From Epithemia pelagica (lineage: Eukaryota > Bacillariophyta > Bacillariophyceae > Surirellales > Surirellaceae): DNA of 64,000 nucleotides. Position numbers and translations under genes: made by a program. The notes beneath the pieces were generated by a model. The model was not told the DNA's origin, did not search any database, and saw nothing but the letters and a program-made list of their open reading frames with translations. Below, piece by piece: positions 30,190 through 40,025 of the stretch. Position 1 is the first letter of the stretch. The number at the start of each line of letters is the position of its first letter. Location: positions 2,480,001 to 2,544,000 of the forward strand of contig OX337242.1 in NCBI GenBank assembly GCA_946965045.2. Direction: 5' to 3'.

Positions 30190-33129
30190 ATGATGACCAT
30201 CATGACCCAACCAGCGCCCACCACCACTGCAGCAACATCGACTGTGGTTCCAGCATCGTTTTCACCCATGCGAGAAAACCGTCCGAGCCTGGAAAAGAAT
30301 CACGAACTAATGACGACTCCATCCACTCGTGGATCTTCCATTCTTCGTGTCCCCACCACACAACCTTCTCCGACAGCCGCCACCCAATCGCCCATCCCTC
30401 GATTGCCCACCAGTCCTCCTGTTGCCTCTGTGACGTCGTCGCCTCGTTCTCCGGCCGTCCCCCCACAAATGACTGCAAAAACTACTACCCCTGTTGCCAG
30501 ACCTACCACGGCTACCACGCCTCGATCCAGGAAGAGTCCCAACTGCAGTCCTACCAATGGCCGTGGGACTCCTCGGACCCCCATGGTGTCCATTCTCAAA
30601 ACACCCAAACTCAGCAAACCGCCAATCGTCACAGCCTTGACAGACTATAGTACACAAAAAGCACGAGGAGACGAGGTTCAGAACCGACCCTATTATTCGC
30701 AAAAACACAAGAGACATTGCAAACGACAACAGCAGAAACGACTGCAACAAGGACATGGTACCATCAATGACCCCGAACAAACTACCAAAAAGTCCTCATC
30801 GTCGTCGTCCAAATTACAAGGCATGATAGTGGACAGTGACTTGGTCGTGATGGACTCGACTACCATGGTGGACGAAACGGACAATGACAGTGTCGTCTTT
30901 TTTGAATTGCGCAGACCCCTCTCCTCGCTTTCGTCGTCGGACTCGCAACAACACGAACGACCCAAACGAGCTCGGACCACCACCTCGACAGCTGTCACCA
31001 TGTCCCCCACGACAGGTCTAACAGCCTCGTCGTCCACGACGGCAGCAACTACAGATGCAGCTTTTACCAACCATACCACGGCCAACCATCCAAACGACAA
31101 TGCCTTTAGTGTTGTGGTGGACGAGAAAACTGGGAAACGCACCGTCGTGGCTCGCAAATCCAAAATGCAAACGCCGTCCGACTTGCTGGTTCAGCAACAA
31201 CAGCAAAAAATGCAACAACAAAAATTAGAACAGCAGCAACTCGAACAGAGGTCCTCCAAAATGATTCAAAAGCGAACCATGAATTCCACCACCATGGCCA
31301 TTTCGGCTTCCATGTTGGAGAAAAATCCCGAAGGATTAGCCCTGCAGGGGGGAGGCATTTTTGCCCAAATGGTGGCCGCAGCTTCGGCGGCCAAAAAGAG
31401 CGCCGCCGTTCTGGCAGCCTGTCCCCCCTCCTCGGCCACCAAACAACCTAATACTGCTAGTCCAATGCATCGATTGGCCGCGACCACCACATTACTTTCT
31501 CCTCTAGATCCACCAGAGGAGGAAGATCGTGGTGGACCATTGGTTTCGTCGACCATGTTGCAACGCCCCCCAACCTTACCCGTTCGTAGTACCAGTACGA
31601 ACGAAACAGCCCGTGCGACCACCACAAGTCCCCGTCGTGCTACCAATCGCCAACCAGTGGCACCCACACCTAGTATGCCAGCACGACTTTCTACCACACA
31701 TTCGGCATTGGGCACGATTGGAGGAGATGGCGGCGATGCCGTCAGTAGTCTCTGGACACCCAAAACTCCCACCCAAACGACAAACCCACGGCTGTCTTCC
31801 AAAACATCGGTGCTTGGCATTCCACGACCACACAACAGTCCCATGAAGAGTTTGCTCAAGAGTCCCACCATGACATCGCCGGGGAATGACCCTTCCACGA
31901 ATGGGAGTAACACCAACAAAAAAGTTCCGGGACCATGGGATTCTTCCACGTTGTTGGTCTTTGAAGCATCGCCGGCCACAAAACCTTCTAAAACGAATTC
32001 TACTACCAACAAACCCACTCTTCCGACTATAAGCCCGCTCAAGAGTGCCCTCAAGAAGAAAAGTTCTATTTTGCGACACATACCGGAAACAGATCGGAGT
32101 GAGGTGGTCACCGAGACGCCTCCACCAATCACAAAGAATGGTACCAGTAGTACGAAAACGTCGAATACTGAGATGCAAGGACCGTCTTCCCCCCGTCGTG
32201 GAAGACGGGTTCCTCAGGAAAATGAAAATAGCAAGCATCCAGTCCAGGAGTCGAGTAAGACGACATCGAAACGAACACCATTACCGTCCAGACCAACTGT
32301 TCGACAAGAGGTTCCTCCTGTTGGCCCTCTTGGTAGTGGGAGCACCACGACCAATGCTAAAATGTCTCCGCGCCGACAACAACGGAAGCAACCCGCGGTT
32401 GAAGACAGGAACGAACAGAACCGGCACCAACCAGCCCGTCTGCCCCAACGATCCACGAGCCCTCCTCCTTCTCCAAGTACTCCTCCTTCCATGGCATGTG
32501 ACATGCCCGGGATACCGTCACCGACGAAACGATCCACCCTGGTTGCGAGAAAGACGTCAATGGGTCCTCGTTCACCCCAACAACCTCGAAACCGCAAGCA
32601 ACACACTCACGTGAGCACTCCTACCCTGAGCTCTCCTGTGAAGCGTTCTTCCGTGATTGGGGCTTCCAACGGCACTGTCATTGCGATTTCACCTCCTATT
32701 ACCAAGCCTGGGCAATCCATGTATCCACGCCAACAACTACAACCACCCAACCTAGACGGTATGTTGAGTAGAGACGAACGCAAGGACCACCGCCTTGACA
32801 ATATGGAGAATCAAGACGACCATTCGACTACTTCTTCCAGTTCAAGTTCCAGTAGTAGCAGTTGTAGTAGCAGTGGTGCCAGTGAATATAGCAGCAGTAC
32901 CGAGGGCAGTGGTCGCAGCCGGGGCGACAATCACAGTGTGAAATCAAACAATACCTCCAAGTCTGGTTCTAGTTTGAAAGAAGCTTTCGCACGACGCCCC
33001 CGAAGAGGACGGAGACCAACACCAGGATCCATTTCTACAACGCCCACGACGATTGTTACTCCATCACAACAGTTGTCAGATCCGTTGTCGCCCTCTGAAT
33101 TTTCCCCGTCTCAATCAGCCGGTATTTAG
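30190..33129 (+). CDS. Large intrinsically disordered Ser/Thr/Pro-rich protein
   Basis: About 979 residues from the first ATG (three Met lie close together: MMTIM). No globular domain is seen. There are basic Ser-Pro/Thr-Pro motifs throughout (SPRSPAVPPQ, SPRRATNRQ, RSPQQPRNRK), a recurring ILKTP/LLKSP/ALKKKSSIL motif (about residues 140, 560 and 625), a Gln-rich coiled stretch (QQQQKMQQQKLEQQQLEQ, about 335-355) and a poly-Ser run near residue 885. The composition fits a heavily phosphorylated nuclear or cytoskeletal scaffold. Function unknown. Coding potential is supported by length (2.9 kb without a stop) and third-base usage like its neighbours. Confidence 0.7.
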   Translation: MMTIMTQPAPTTTAATSTVVPASFSPMRENRPSLEKNHELMTTPSTRGSSILRVPTTQPSPTAATQSPIPRLPTSPPVASVTSSPRSPAVPPQMTAKTTTPVARPTTATTPRSRKSPNCSPTNGRGTPRTPMVSILKTPKLSKPPIVTALTDYSTQKARGDEVQNRPYYSQKHKRHCKRQQQKRLQQGHGTINDPEQTTKKSSSSSSKLQGMIVDSDLVVMDSTTMVDETDNDSVVFFELRRPLSSLSSSDSQQHERPKRARTTTSTAVTMSPTTGLTASSSTTAATTDAAFTNHTTANHPNDNAFSVVVDEKTGKRTVVARKSKMQTPSDLLVQQQQQKMQQQKLEQQQLEQRSSKMIQKRTMNSTTMAISASMLEKNPEGLALQGGGIFAQMVAAASAAKKSAAVLAACPPSSATKQPNTASPMHRLAATTTLLSPLDPPEEEDRGGPLVSSTMLQRPPTLPVRSTSTNETARATTTSPRRATNRQPVAPTPSMPARLSTTHSALGTIGGDGGDAVSSLWTPKTPTQTTNPRLSSKTSVLGIPRPHNSPMKSLLKSPTMTSPGNDPSTNGSNTNKKVPGPWDSSTLLVFEASPATKPSKTNSTTNKPTLPTISPLKSALKKKSSILRHIPETDRSEVVTETPPPITKNGTSSTKTSNTEMQGPSSPRRGRRVPQENENSKHPVQESSKTTSKRTPLPSRPTVRQEVPPVGPLGSGSTTTNAKMSPRRQQRKQPAVEDRNEQNRHQPARLPQRSTSPPPSPSTPPSMACDMPGIPSPTKRSTLVARKTSMGPRSPQQPRNRKQHTHVSTPTLSSPVKRSSVIGASNGTVIAISPPITKPGQSMYPRQQLQPPNLDGMLSRDERKDHRLDNMENQDDHSTTSSSSSSSSSSCSSSGASEYSSSTEGSGRSRGDNHSVKSNNTSKSGSSLKEAFARRPRRGRRPTPGSISTTPTTIVTPSQQLSDPLSPSEFSPSQSAGI

Positions 33130-33473
33130 CTTTTCCAACCCAACTGTTTTGTTTCCTTTTATGAAGAAGCCTACCGTTCCGATGAAAACGATGAGGGTGA
33201 TCATAGCTAATACTAGGAGACACTGCTTTACTGAGGAGCGTCCATCCAATGACAACCTGGATCGTGACGACGATAGACCGAGAGCTAAGCAAACCTAAAT
33301 ACGATTACTTTAGAGCCACGCAACGCAGATGAATTTCAGTGCGTCTTGAGAGGAGGGCAATGTATCACGTTGTTGGAACATCACGAGAAGGGAGACTTCC
33401 CCCTGATAAAGCGTTGAAATCGTACATGTGGTTACAGACCATGTATGAGTTTTCACTGTTACGTTCTTAGGTG
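33130..33473. other. Intergenic, tail-to-tail
   Basis: Shared 3' flank of the disordered-protein gene and SCO1. Nothing else recognised. Confidence 0.5.
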
Positions 33474-34820
33474 TTATTTGAGCAACCCTTGGGGTCGATT
33501 GGTCATTTTGTCAATAATCTTTTCCACGACATCGGCCGCTCTCATGGATTGCGTAAAACAATCCGACAAATCTCCAGTGTCGTCATGGAAGTAAATGACA
33601 ATGGAATGATCGACCAAATAGTCCTCCTCGGTTTCATCGGCCTTGCTGACGTAAACGCGATATTTCTTGGCCATGTCTTGGACTTGAGCTGGCGTCCCTG
33701 TCAGCATGATGTAATCGGGGTGAAAATCACGAGCATATTCCTTGAGGGCTCGCAGGGAATCTCGTGCCGGGTCCACAGACACAAAGACGGGTACGATTTG
33801 TTGATACAAATTTGGATGCTTTGCCTTGAGGGTATCCATGACTTGTCCCACCTTGTTCATTTCGGACGGACAAATGTCCGGACAGCGAGCGAATCCAAAA
33901 TACAGAAGGACCCATTTTCCAACAAAGGATTGTTCAGTTACCAAATTGCCTTCCAAATCAACCAAGGACCATGATCCTCCAATTGCAGGCTTTCCAGCTG
34001 TTTCATACAAACAAAACAAAACAGCAGAGAGTGTGTTAGACGTATGCATCGAAATTCATCTTGTACCAAAATGGTCTCAATTGCAACATCATTGTTGTAC
34101 GTTAGACAAACGACCGTCTTCGTAGATCAAGTCAATCACACAAACAAGGGGAAGAGGTAAGATTACCCATAGCAATGCAAGCAAGTAGAGGCAAGCCCAT
34201 CAGTTGCGTACTATAGGCCCACTTACAAATAGTTACGTACCGGCCGTCCATCCATCGTCTTTGGGGAACCATCCGTAGCGAGTGGGAACAAAGACACGTT
34301 TGGCCATATTGGGTGTGGGTGCCCAACCCTTTTCGCCATTTTCAAACTCACTCGAAACAACCTTGCCCAAAGCCCGCTCCAATCGTTTTTCCCGTTCGAT
34401 ACGGTAATATGCCACAGCAGAAGCAGCCGTGACACCAACCACAAATAGCATGGTCCAACTGACTGGACTCTTGTTCTCGGCAAAGGTACCATCGACGGCG
34501 TTTACATCACCCGGTCGACCAGTTCCGGCAAACGATGGAATGACACGAGGTGCTTTCTTCGTTGGTGAGGTAGAGACTCCTGGAAGAATACGAGGAGCAG
34601 GAGGACGTCCACCGGCACTCTTCCAGGCAGGTTTGGAAGATGTGACCAGATATCGCGAAGCCGCAGAAGACTGTTGTGAGCATGAGCCTGGTGGTGTTCT
34701 TATTCGGCATGTTGATGAGATGCGAGATGACAAGTTATGGCCAGTACACACACACGGCCTGGTTCTCCATGTTGGTTGATGTGGTCGCCACATCATTGCG
34801 AAGGGACGCAACGACGCCAT
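33474..34820 (-). CDS. SCO1: SCO1/SenC mitochondrial copper chaperone for cytochrome c oxidase; intron 33998-34240
   Basis: SCO proteins deliver Cu to the CuA site of COX2 in the inner mitochondrial membrane. The C-terminal thioredoxin-like domain shows the copper ligands: CPDICP (CxxxC) after WVLLYFGFAR, and His in DHSIVIYF. Also present are VSVDPARDS and the conserved GKPAIGGSWSLVDLEG entry. The N-terminal exon gives an Arg/Ser-rich mitochondrial presequence, a Pro-rich linker and one membrane span (WTMLFVVGVTAASAVAYY). The 243-nt intron (GCCG|GTACGT ... AACAG|CTGG) splits a codon after its first base and restores TAAGKPAIGG. The ATG at 34820 is chosen because the presequence begins there; the open frame upstream is not mitochondrial in character. 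Confidence 0.9.
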
Positions 34821-35419
34821 TGTTGTTTGAATTGGCACAGCGAAAGGAAACGAAAGGAATAGGATGACTGACGGTGTGCCTCTTGTGCTGCCTTTTACAA
34901 ACCCTAGGTCGAGAAAATTCAAAGTAGTACCAGAGACGGTGGATAAAGGACAATGCAGCGCTTCTGGAACGAATTGCCAATACGAATACAAGGTAATCGA
35001 TCTTCACCGATGGACGACCATGGACATGGAGCGATCTTCCAATTCCAAAATCCACAGAGCGAAAACAGGGTGTGACTCTGCGTGACGACCGTCCGTCACA
35101 CGACACGTCACAATCTATCTTGCCTATGATGGGTGGAATACGCACAGAGCCTACTTAGATGTTGCACCAAGCCCTAATGATAATGATGTGGAAAGAGCCT
35201 ATCGGTCGAGTCTAACATCTAGGAGTAACACAACACAGTCGATACGTTAATCTTTCTTGCCTATGATGGGTGGAATACGCACAGAGCCTACTTAGATGTT
35301 GCACCAAGCCCTAATGATGTGGAAAGAGCCTATCGGTCGAGTCTAACATCTAGAAGTAACACAACACAGTCGATACGTTAAAACAATGTGTATACAAGGT
35401 AGATTCATTTCAAATGTAT
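34821..35419. repeat. Upstream region of SCO1 with a 137-bp tandem duplication
   Basis: A unit beginning tcttgcctatgatgggtgg occurs at 35118-35254 and again at 35255-35380. The second copy lacks 6 nt (ataatg) and has a few substitutions. No gene. It lies between the SCO1 5' end and the HSF 3' hairpin array. Confidence 0.85.
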
Positions 35420-35716
35420 CGCACACCCCCTTGGTGTGCGGCCCAAGCAACGCCGAAGCAATGTGGGACTTTCAATCATGCAAGCTATCGCAGCATGGCC
35501 CAGCGAATGAAGAATCTACATCGTGGGATTTGATGATAAACTATACAGCGCTCTCCACAATGAGAGTGGCCCAACGAGCAAAAGAACTCGGGGACTTCTA
35601 TATACAGAAAGAAACGCCCCCAAAAGGGCGGCCCAACAAGACAGAGTCTTGGGGACTTGAAACACTCGACAGGTCGAGCGGCCCAACAAGAATACAATAC
35701 GAAAGTATTCTTGGGG
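35420..35716 (-). other. Array of five double-hairpin units in the HSF 3' flank
   Basis: Five units, each made of a variable stem A that ends at GG and a stem B framed by CCCA(A) and GGGA. Stems A: 35420-35440 (CGCACACC/GGTGTGCG), 35477-35497 (CATGC/GCATG), 35551-35566 (CTCTC/GAGAG), 35615-35630 (CGCCC/GGGCG), 35665-35678 (CTCGAC/GTCGAG). Stems B: 35442-35467, 35499-35527 (CGA/TCG), 35570-35593 (CGAG/CTCG), 35632-35654 (CAAGAC/GTCTTG), 35682-35716 (CAAGAATAC/GTATTCTTG). The stem sequences differ from unit to unit while pairing is kept. The last stem starts 2 nt after the HSF stop codon. Confidence 0.75.
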
Positions 35717-35718
35717 AC

Positions 35719-36902
35719 TTAAAGATTGAGCAATTCCGCCAAGGGGTCCGCAGGGAATTGCGAAGCCACGATTGCGGGTTGCATGGGATGGCAGCGACAG
35801 CAATGACAGCCGTTACAAGCCTTGGTATTGGCAGAAACCTGGGCCGTTTCTCTGATCGGCGTGGGTTCGAAATCTTCCGGGTTCAACGCTTCTCCCACCA
35901 AGTGGAAGGGTGAACCTTCAAAGAACGCCAACAATTCCGAAGAATCATCATGAGACAGAGACGTCGACAAGTCATCAGACACAACCGACACTGCACTACT
36001 TGGTTCCACCATGGCCGGAGTCATGTTCATGGAGGTACTCACTGAGGGCGTAACAGATCCAGTCATATTATTCGGAGAGGAGAAGTTCGCCATGATCAAA
36101 GGAGGAGGACTGGGAAGGGGAGCCGGAACAAAAATGTTGCGTCCCACCATATTGGATCCAAGTACAGCCGCGGAAGATGGAGAAATGGGATTGGAAGGCA
36201 GCAACGGAGTTGTAAAGGGACGAGCGGCCAAAAAGGACGCGGCAGCCGCGGCTACAACAGCAGCTTGTTGGTTTCGGTCCATGAGCTCTTGAGGAACGGT
36301 AGGTTCAAAATGATTCTTCCACGCAGGGTGGTAAAAGTCATAATCTTCCACAGCCATGGACTTGGTAGCATCTTCACTAACGGCCTTGTTCTTGATTTTG
36401 CAACGAATCATGTTGCGGACCAAGGAACGGTGGCCTCGGACAAAGCACAAGTGGAAGTAAGCACCTTTGTCCTTCCCATGAGCAAACCGAGAAAAGCCAT
36501 AAATGTTCAATTGGCGTTGAAAGGAAGCGTACTTCGATTGATTAAAGAATCTGCAAACGAGAAAAGAATCAAAACAGCAAAAATAAGAAAATTTCAAACC
36601 GTAACGCAAAAGAGTTTCCAGTTTTCAACGTACCGCGGCATGACCAATTCGACAAACTTCTTGGGTTGGTACACAGTGAAGGAACGACCGTGAGGTTGCC
36701 AGCTTACAATGTGTTCCAAGCCTTCTTTTTCTACCGCATCCAAGCATTCGTGCAAACGCCACGGGAAGGGACAAGATACACCACCCTTGGCAATGGATTC
36801 GCCGTTCGAGTCCGCCACCAGGCGGTCCAGATTGTACCGGGGCAGACTCTGGAGTTCCATTGCCGAGGTCGTCGTTGATGATGATGATGATTGTTGGGTC
36901 AT
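35719..36902 (-). CDS. Heat shock factor-type transcription factor; intron 36551-36633
   Basis: The N-terminal HSF DNA-binding domain spans residues about 44-140. FPWRLHECLDAVEKEGLEHIVSW is the first part, then GRSFTVYQPKKFVELVMPR, the recognition helix FFNQSKYASFQRQLNIYGF, and the wing (GAYFHLCFVRGHRSLVRNMIR). An 83-nt intron (CCGCG|GTACGT ... TTGCAG|ATTC) lies between MPR and FFNQS and restores the standard FFxxSxxxSFxRQLNxYGF. The remainder is low-complexity with an Ala run (AAVVAAAAASFLAA), Pro/Ser-rich sequence and an acidic tail (DDLSTSLSHDDSSELLAFF), a plausible activation region. There is no clear heptad trimerisation domain. HSFs are strongly expanded in diatoms; most have unknown targets. 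Its 3' flank carries the hairpin array. Confidence 0.88.
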
Positions 36903-38363
36903 CTGGAAGATGTATTCACAGCTGTATCGTTGAGATTCTTGGTAGATACGATGCCGGTGATACGGTGGTGCCCTTGTCCCTTGTCTTGGAATGGCAAGTC
37001 AATTGTTGGGTGAGAAATTTTTTTATGTGCTGCTTCATGGACGACACCCAAAAACCACGGACCAGAACGTCGGTGTTCCACAGCACACTCCATTCTACGT
37101 TGATCATAGTACAAAATCTACAGGAAGGTCAATGCGAACGAGGTCCTTGCCTCCGTCGCTGGTTTACGGCAATGATTGGCCAGTGGACATGTCGTACGAC
37201 ATCCAAAGCTCATATGCTTCTTCCAGTATAGGACCAATCTGTAGAAAACCGGTCGGTATGTCAATATATCTACTTATGTAACCTTACAATCTGATCGTAC
37301 ATGGTCCAAGATCAACGATCAAGATTCAGCTATGGACTTAACTGTACAATCCTCAACCTGCATCTGTGAGATTCAGAAGGCTTAGGAAATCAGGTTTCAG
37401 GTGGAACTCGCGTCCTTGATCCACTGACCAATCAAAACGATTAAGATATCTCATTGAGCGCTCCTGTGGGAAATCTCTATCTAGCTGATGATAGGAAGGT
37501 ACTTTTCAGTCGATAATACGCGTATCGAAGAAGTCTAGATATTTCCCTTTCAGATTCACGTACGTGTTATGACATAACAACAGGGTTGTGAAGTACGCAC
37601 ACTAGCACCATCTACTTGCAGTCCATACTTTAAGTATGGTTCAGCCTGTACAATGTACTTGCTTACTACTACTTTAAGTACATCTAATTATTGTCCGTAT
37701 TTAATTTCATAAACTTATTCAGTTTTACGTCACTCTACATTAATGTATGTACTCTACTTTTGATTAGTACATGTTTCATTAGAGCTCTACTTACTTGACT
37801 TAGCCTAAGTACATCTACCAGACACATGTCAGGTACTTACATTACCGTAAGTACATTTGCACGATACCATTCACCTTCCTTACTTTCTACAAGTCAAGTA
37901 CCCTTATACATCACGTCTATGTACTTACAGACAATCATAAGTACATACTTTGAAGTACCCAAGTACATACTTTAAGTCGTTACTTTCCACTTATCAGTAG
38001 ACTCGCCATTACAATAGCAGCATTCTGTGTATATTATTTTCAGCCAAAACGCTCAATCCCACCTCTTTGGCACTGCCCGCTCTCCAAAAAACGGGCTCGC
38101 GCTTTTAAGTATCTGCCTCACCCCAAAAACCTATTTCTCATGCTGACATTCTCTAGGACGAAAGGTATTTAGATATTATGTCACAATTTCTGTCCAAATT
38201 CGTATCCGGTTTCCACGCTCGGAACCACAACATCCATTCCATCCAAGCATGCTAATCGTTACCTCCAATGGCGAAGTGAAACAAGAATTGACAAACCCAA
38301 CAATCCAACCACGGCTCATCTGCCCATTGATATCGGAGAGAAAGAACTCACGGGTAACCAACG
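36903..38363. other. Intergenic 1.5-kb stretch with GTAC-rich AT sequence
   Basis: The left part is the HSF promoter. From about 37600 to 37990 the tetramer GTAC recurs very often, mostly as AAGTACAT, GTACTT or TTTAAGTA in both orientations. No gene. The base composition change here marks the start of the compact, mobile-looking right part of the window. Confidence 0.6.
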
Positions 38364-39986
38364 ATGTCAGACCGTCCACCTGAATATGAGTGGACTCTCG
38401 CCCTTCATCAGACTCCGCACTACGACGTCAACATCCAGGACAACCTGCGCATCGGATCGTTCGTGTACCTTTCTCACAAGACGAAAGGATCAAGGACACA
38501 CTACAATGTTGCTCGACTCGAAGAACGCCAACGTGATGAAGATGATGAAGCAATGGAATCAATTGTTGTCCGATGCCGTTTATTCTACCCCTTGTTTGAA
38601 TCACCACCAAACCAGACCAACCCAACCCCACCGTCGCACTCCTTTCGTCCAATCACCCATGGCCCTGGTAGCGAAAACACTGAACTATACGAATCAGCAG
38701 ATTTATGCTGGCTCAAGTTCATGAGCAAGACATCAGGACCTCAGTGCATCCATCCTTCTTTTGTTTTCACTCCGAAGGAACTGGAACACCCCAAGAATGC
38801 TTGGGCTGCAAGTATTTTCAACGTCTACATTGTTCGATATTGGGAGAACAAGGACTGCGACAAACGAGAACTGGTTCCCCTTCCTGATGATGCGCATATG
38901 GGTTTTATCAACGACCACCCGAAGTTCAAACCCAAACCCAATACATTTAAGCCACAGCGTTGCCTACATGAAGCCATTTGGAATGGCCTCTATACAATCA
39001 GAAAGAGCATTCACAAATTACTCAACAAACGCTCAGGACAGGGATCTGACAGAGAAGTGGTTTCCTTGAACATTGGTTGCGTTGCAATGGAGAGTATTCA
39101 GTACATCTCTCAAGTCGCCAACACATTGATTACCCTGAATACTCACCCCATTTCACTGTCCGAGTCCTTCTTTCATTTGGACTCTTCCCTATCACAATCA
39201 AAGGTACGAATTCTAATACACGCTCATGCATGTGAACCACTTCATTCCTCATAACAACACTCACACCATTCCATTGTCTAAATCCTCCTTCCATTGCAAC
39301 AAGTGAAAATTTCTTGCCATGGCGGTGTTCTTTGTTTCAAGACCCAATCCGAATTGAATGTCCTCCGCATGATATTGGGACCCAGTGCGACGTACGGATC
39401 GTCCGAACGACGTCCTAAACTCGACGATGGCAGGACAGGACTGGTGCTACGACGCGAGCAAAACCTCACAGTTGTTGCTGGTGCTCAAGATTCCAACCCC
39501 CACGAATCCGACGAAACATCGGAACCTCCATTCAAGCGCCGGATTGTGGACCAACGCGTCGATTTCATATTTTCACCTTATAATGTTCGTCTTACCATTT
39601 CGTACGAGCGTTATCAATATTCCGTGAGCCGTGATGGCAATCTCAAACACCTCCCTCTATGCCCCAATTTGGAAAAGATACTCCAAGGACAGTCTCAAAA
39701 CGATTCGGCAAGTGAAAGTGACTTCTCCCTGTCATCTATCGACACGAACTTAAAGCCACCTTCGTACACAAAGGCTGTGTCAAAGATCCACATTGGCGAT
39801 CAGTACATGTACAAGGGAGAAAGTGTCATGGAAGTCTCTTCCATCACCCGCCAGGAAACTGATGTCAAATTTGACTGTCGATGTGTTGGTGGAGTGGGGT
39901 TCAATCGTAAATCCCCAAAAGAGTCACTGGTTATCCAACGAACTGACGCTGAAGAGTTACTCAAAGACATCCTTTCATTTGCTTAA
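38364..39986 (+). CDS. Uncharacterised protein, possibly with a BAH-like domain; intron uncertain
   Basis: Two open segments in the same frame (38364-39254 and 39294-39986) are separated by stops at 39252 and 39279. An intron 39232-39303 (GCAT|GTGAAC ... CAACAAG|TG) would join them in frame. The stronger donor AAAG|GTACGA at 39204 would not keep frame with that acceptor. The N-terminal region (DNLRIGSFVYLSHK, then HYNVARLEE, then VVRCRLFYPL) has the spacing of a BAH domain, a chromatin reader fold; this is tentative. The second part (KISCHGGVLCFKTQSEL ... DQRVDFIFSPYNVRLTISYERY) is not recognised. It ends 40 bp from the convergent gene on the other strand. Confidence 0.45.
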
Positions 39987-40025
39987 CATTCCATTATCAG
40001 TAGTTTACATTCGATACTTATCATC

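Noticed and set aside
35420-35716. CRISPR-like repeat array
   Set aside because: Units are spaced irregularly, the repeated part is only a short frame (GGCCCA ... GGGACTT), and the variable parts are self-complementary. The genome is eukaryotic.
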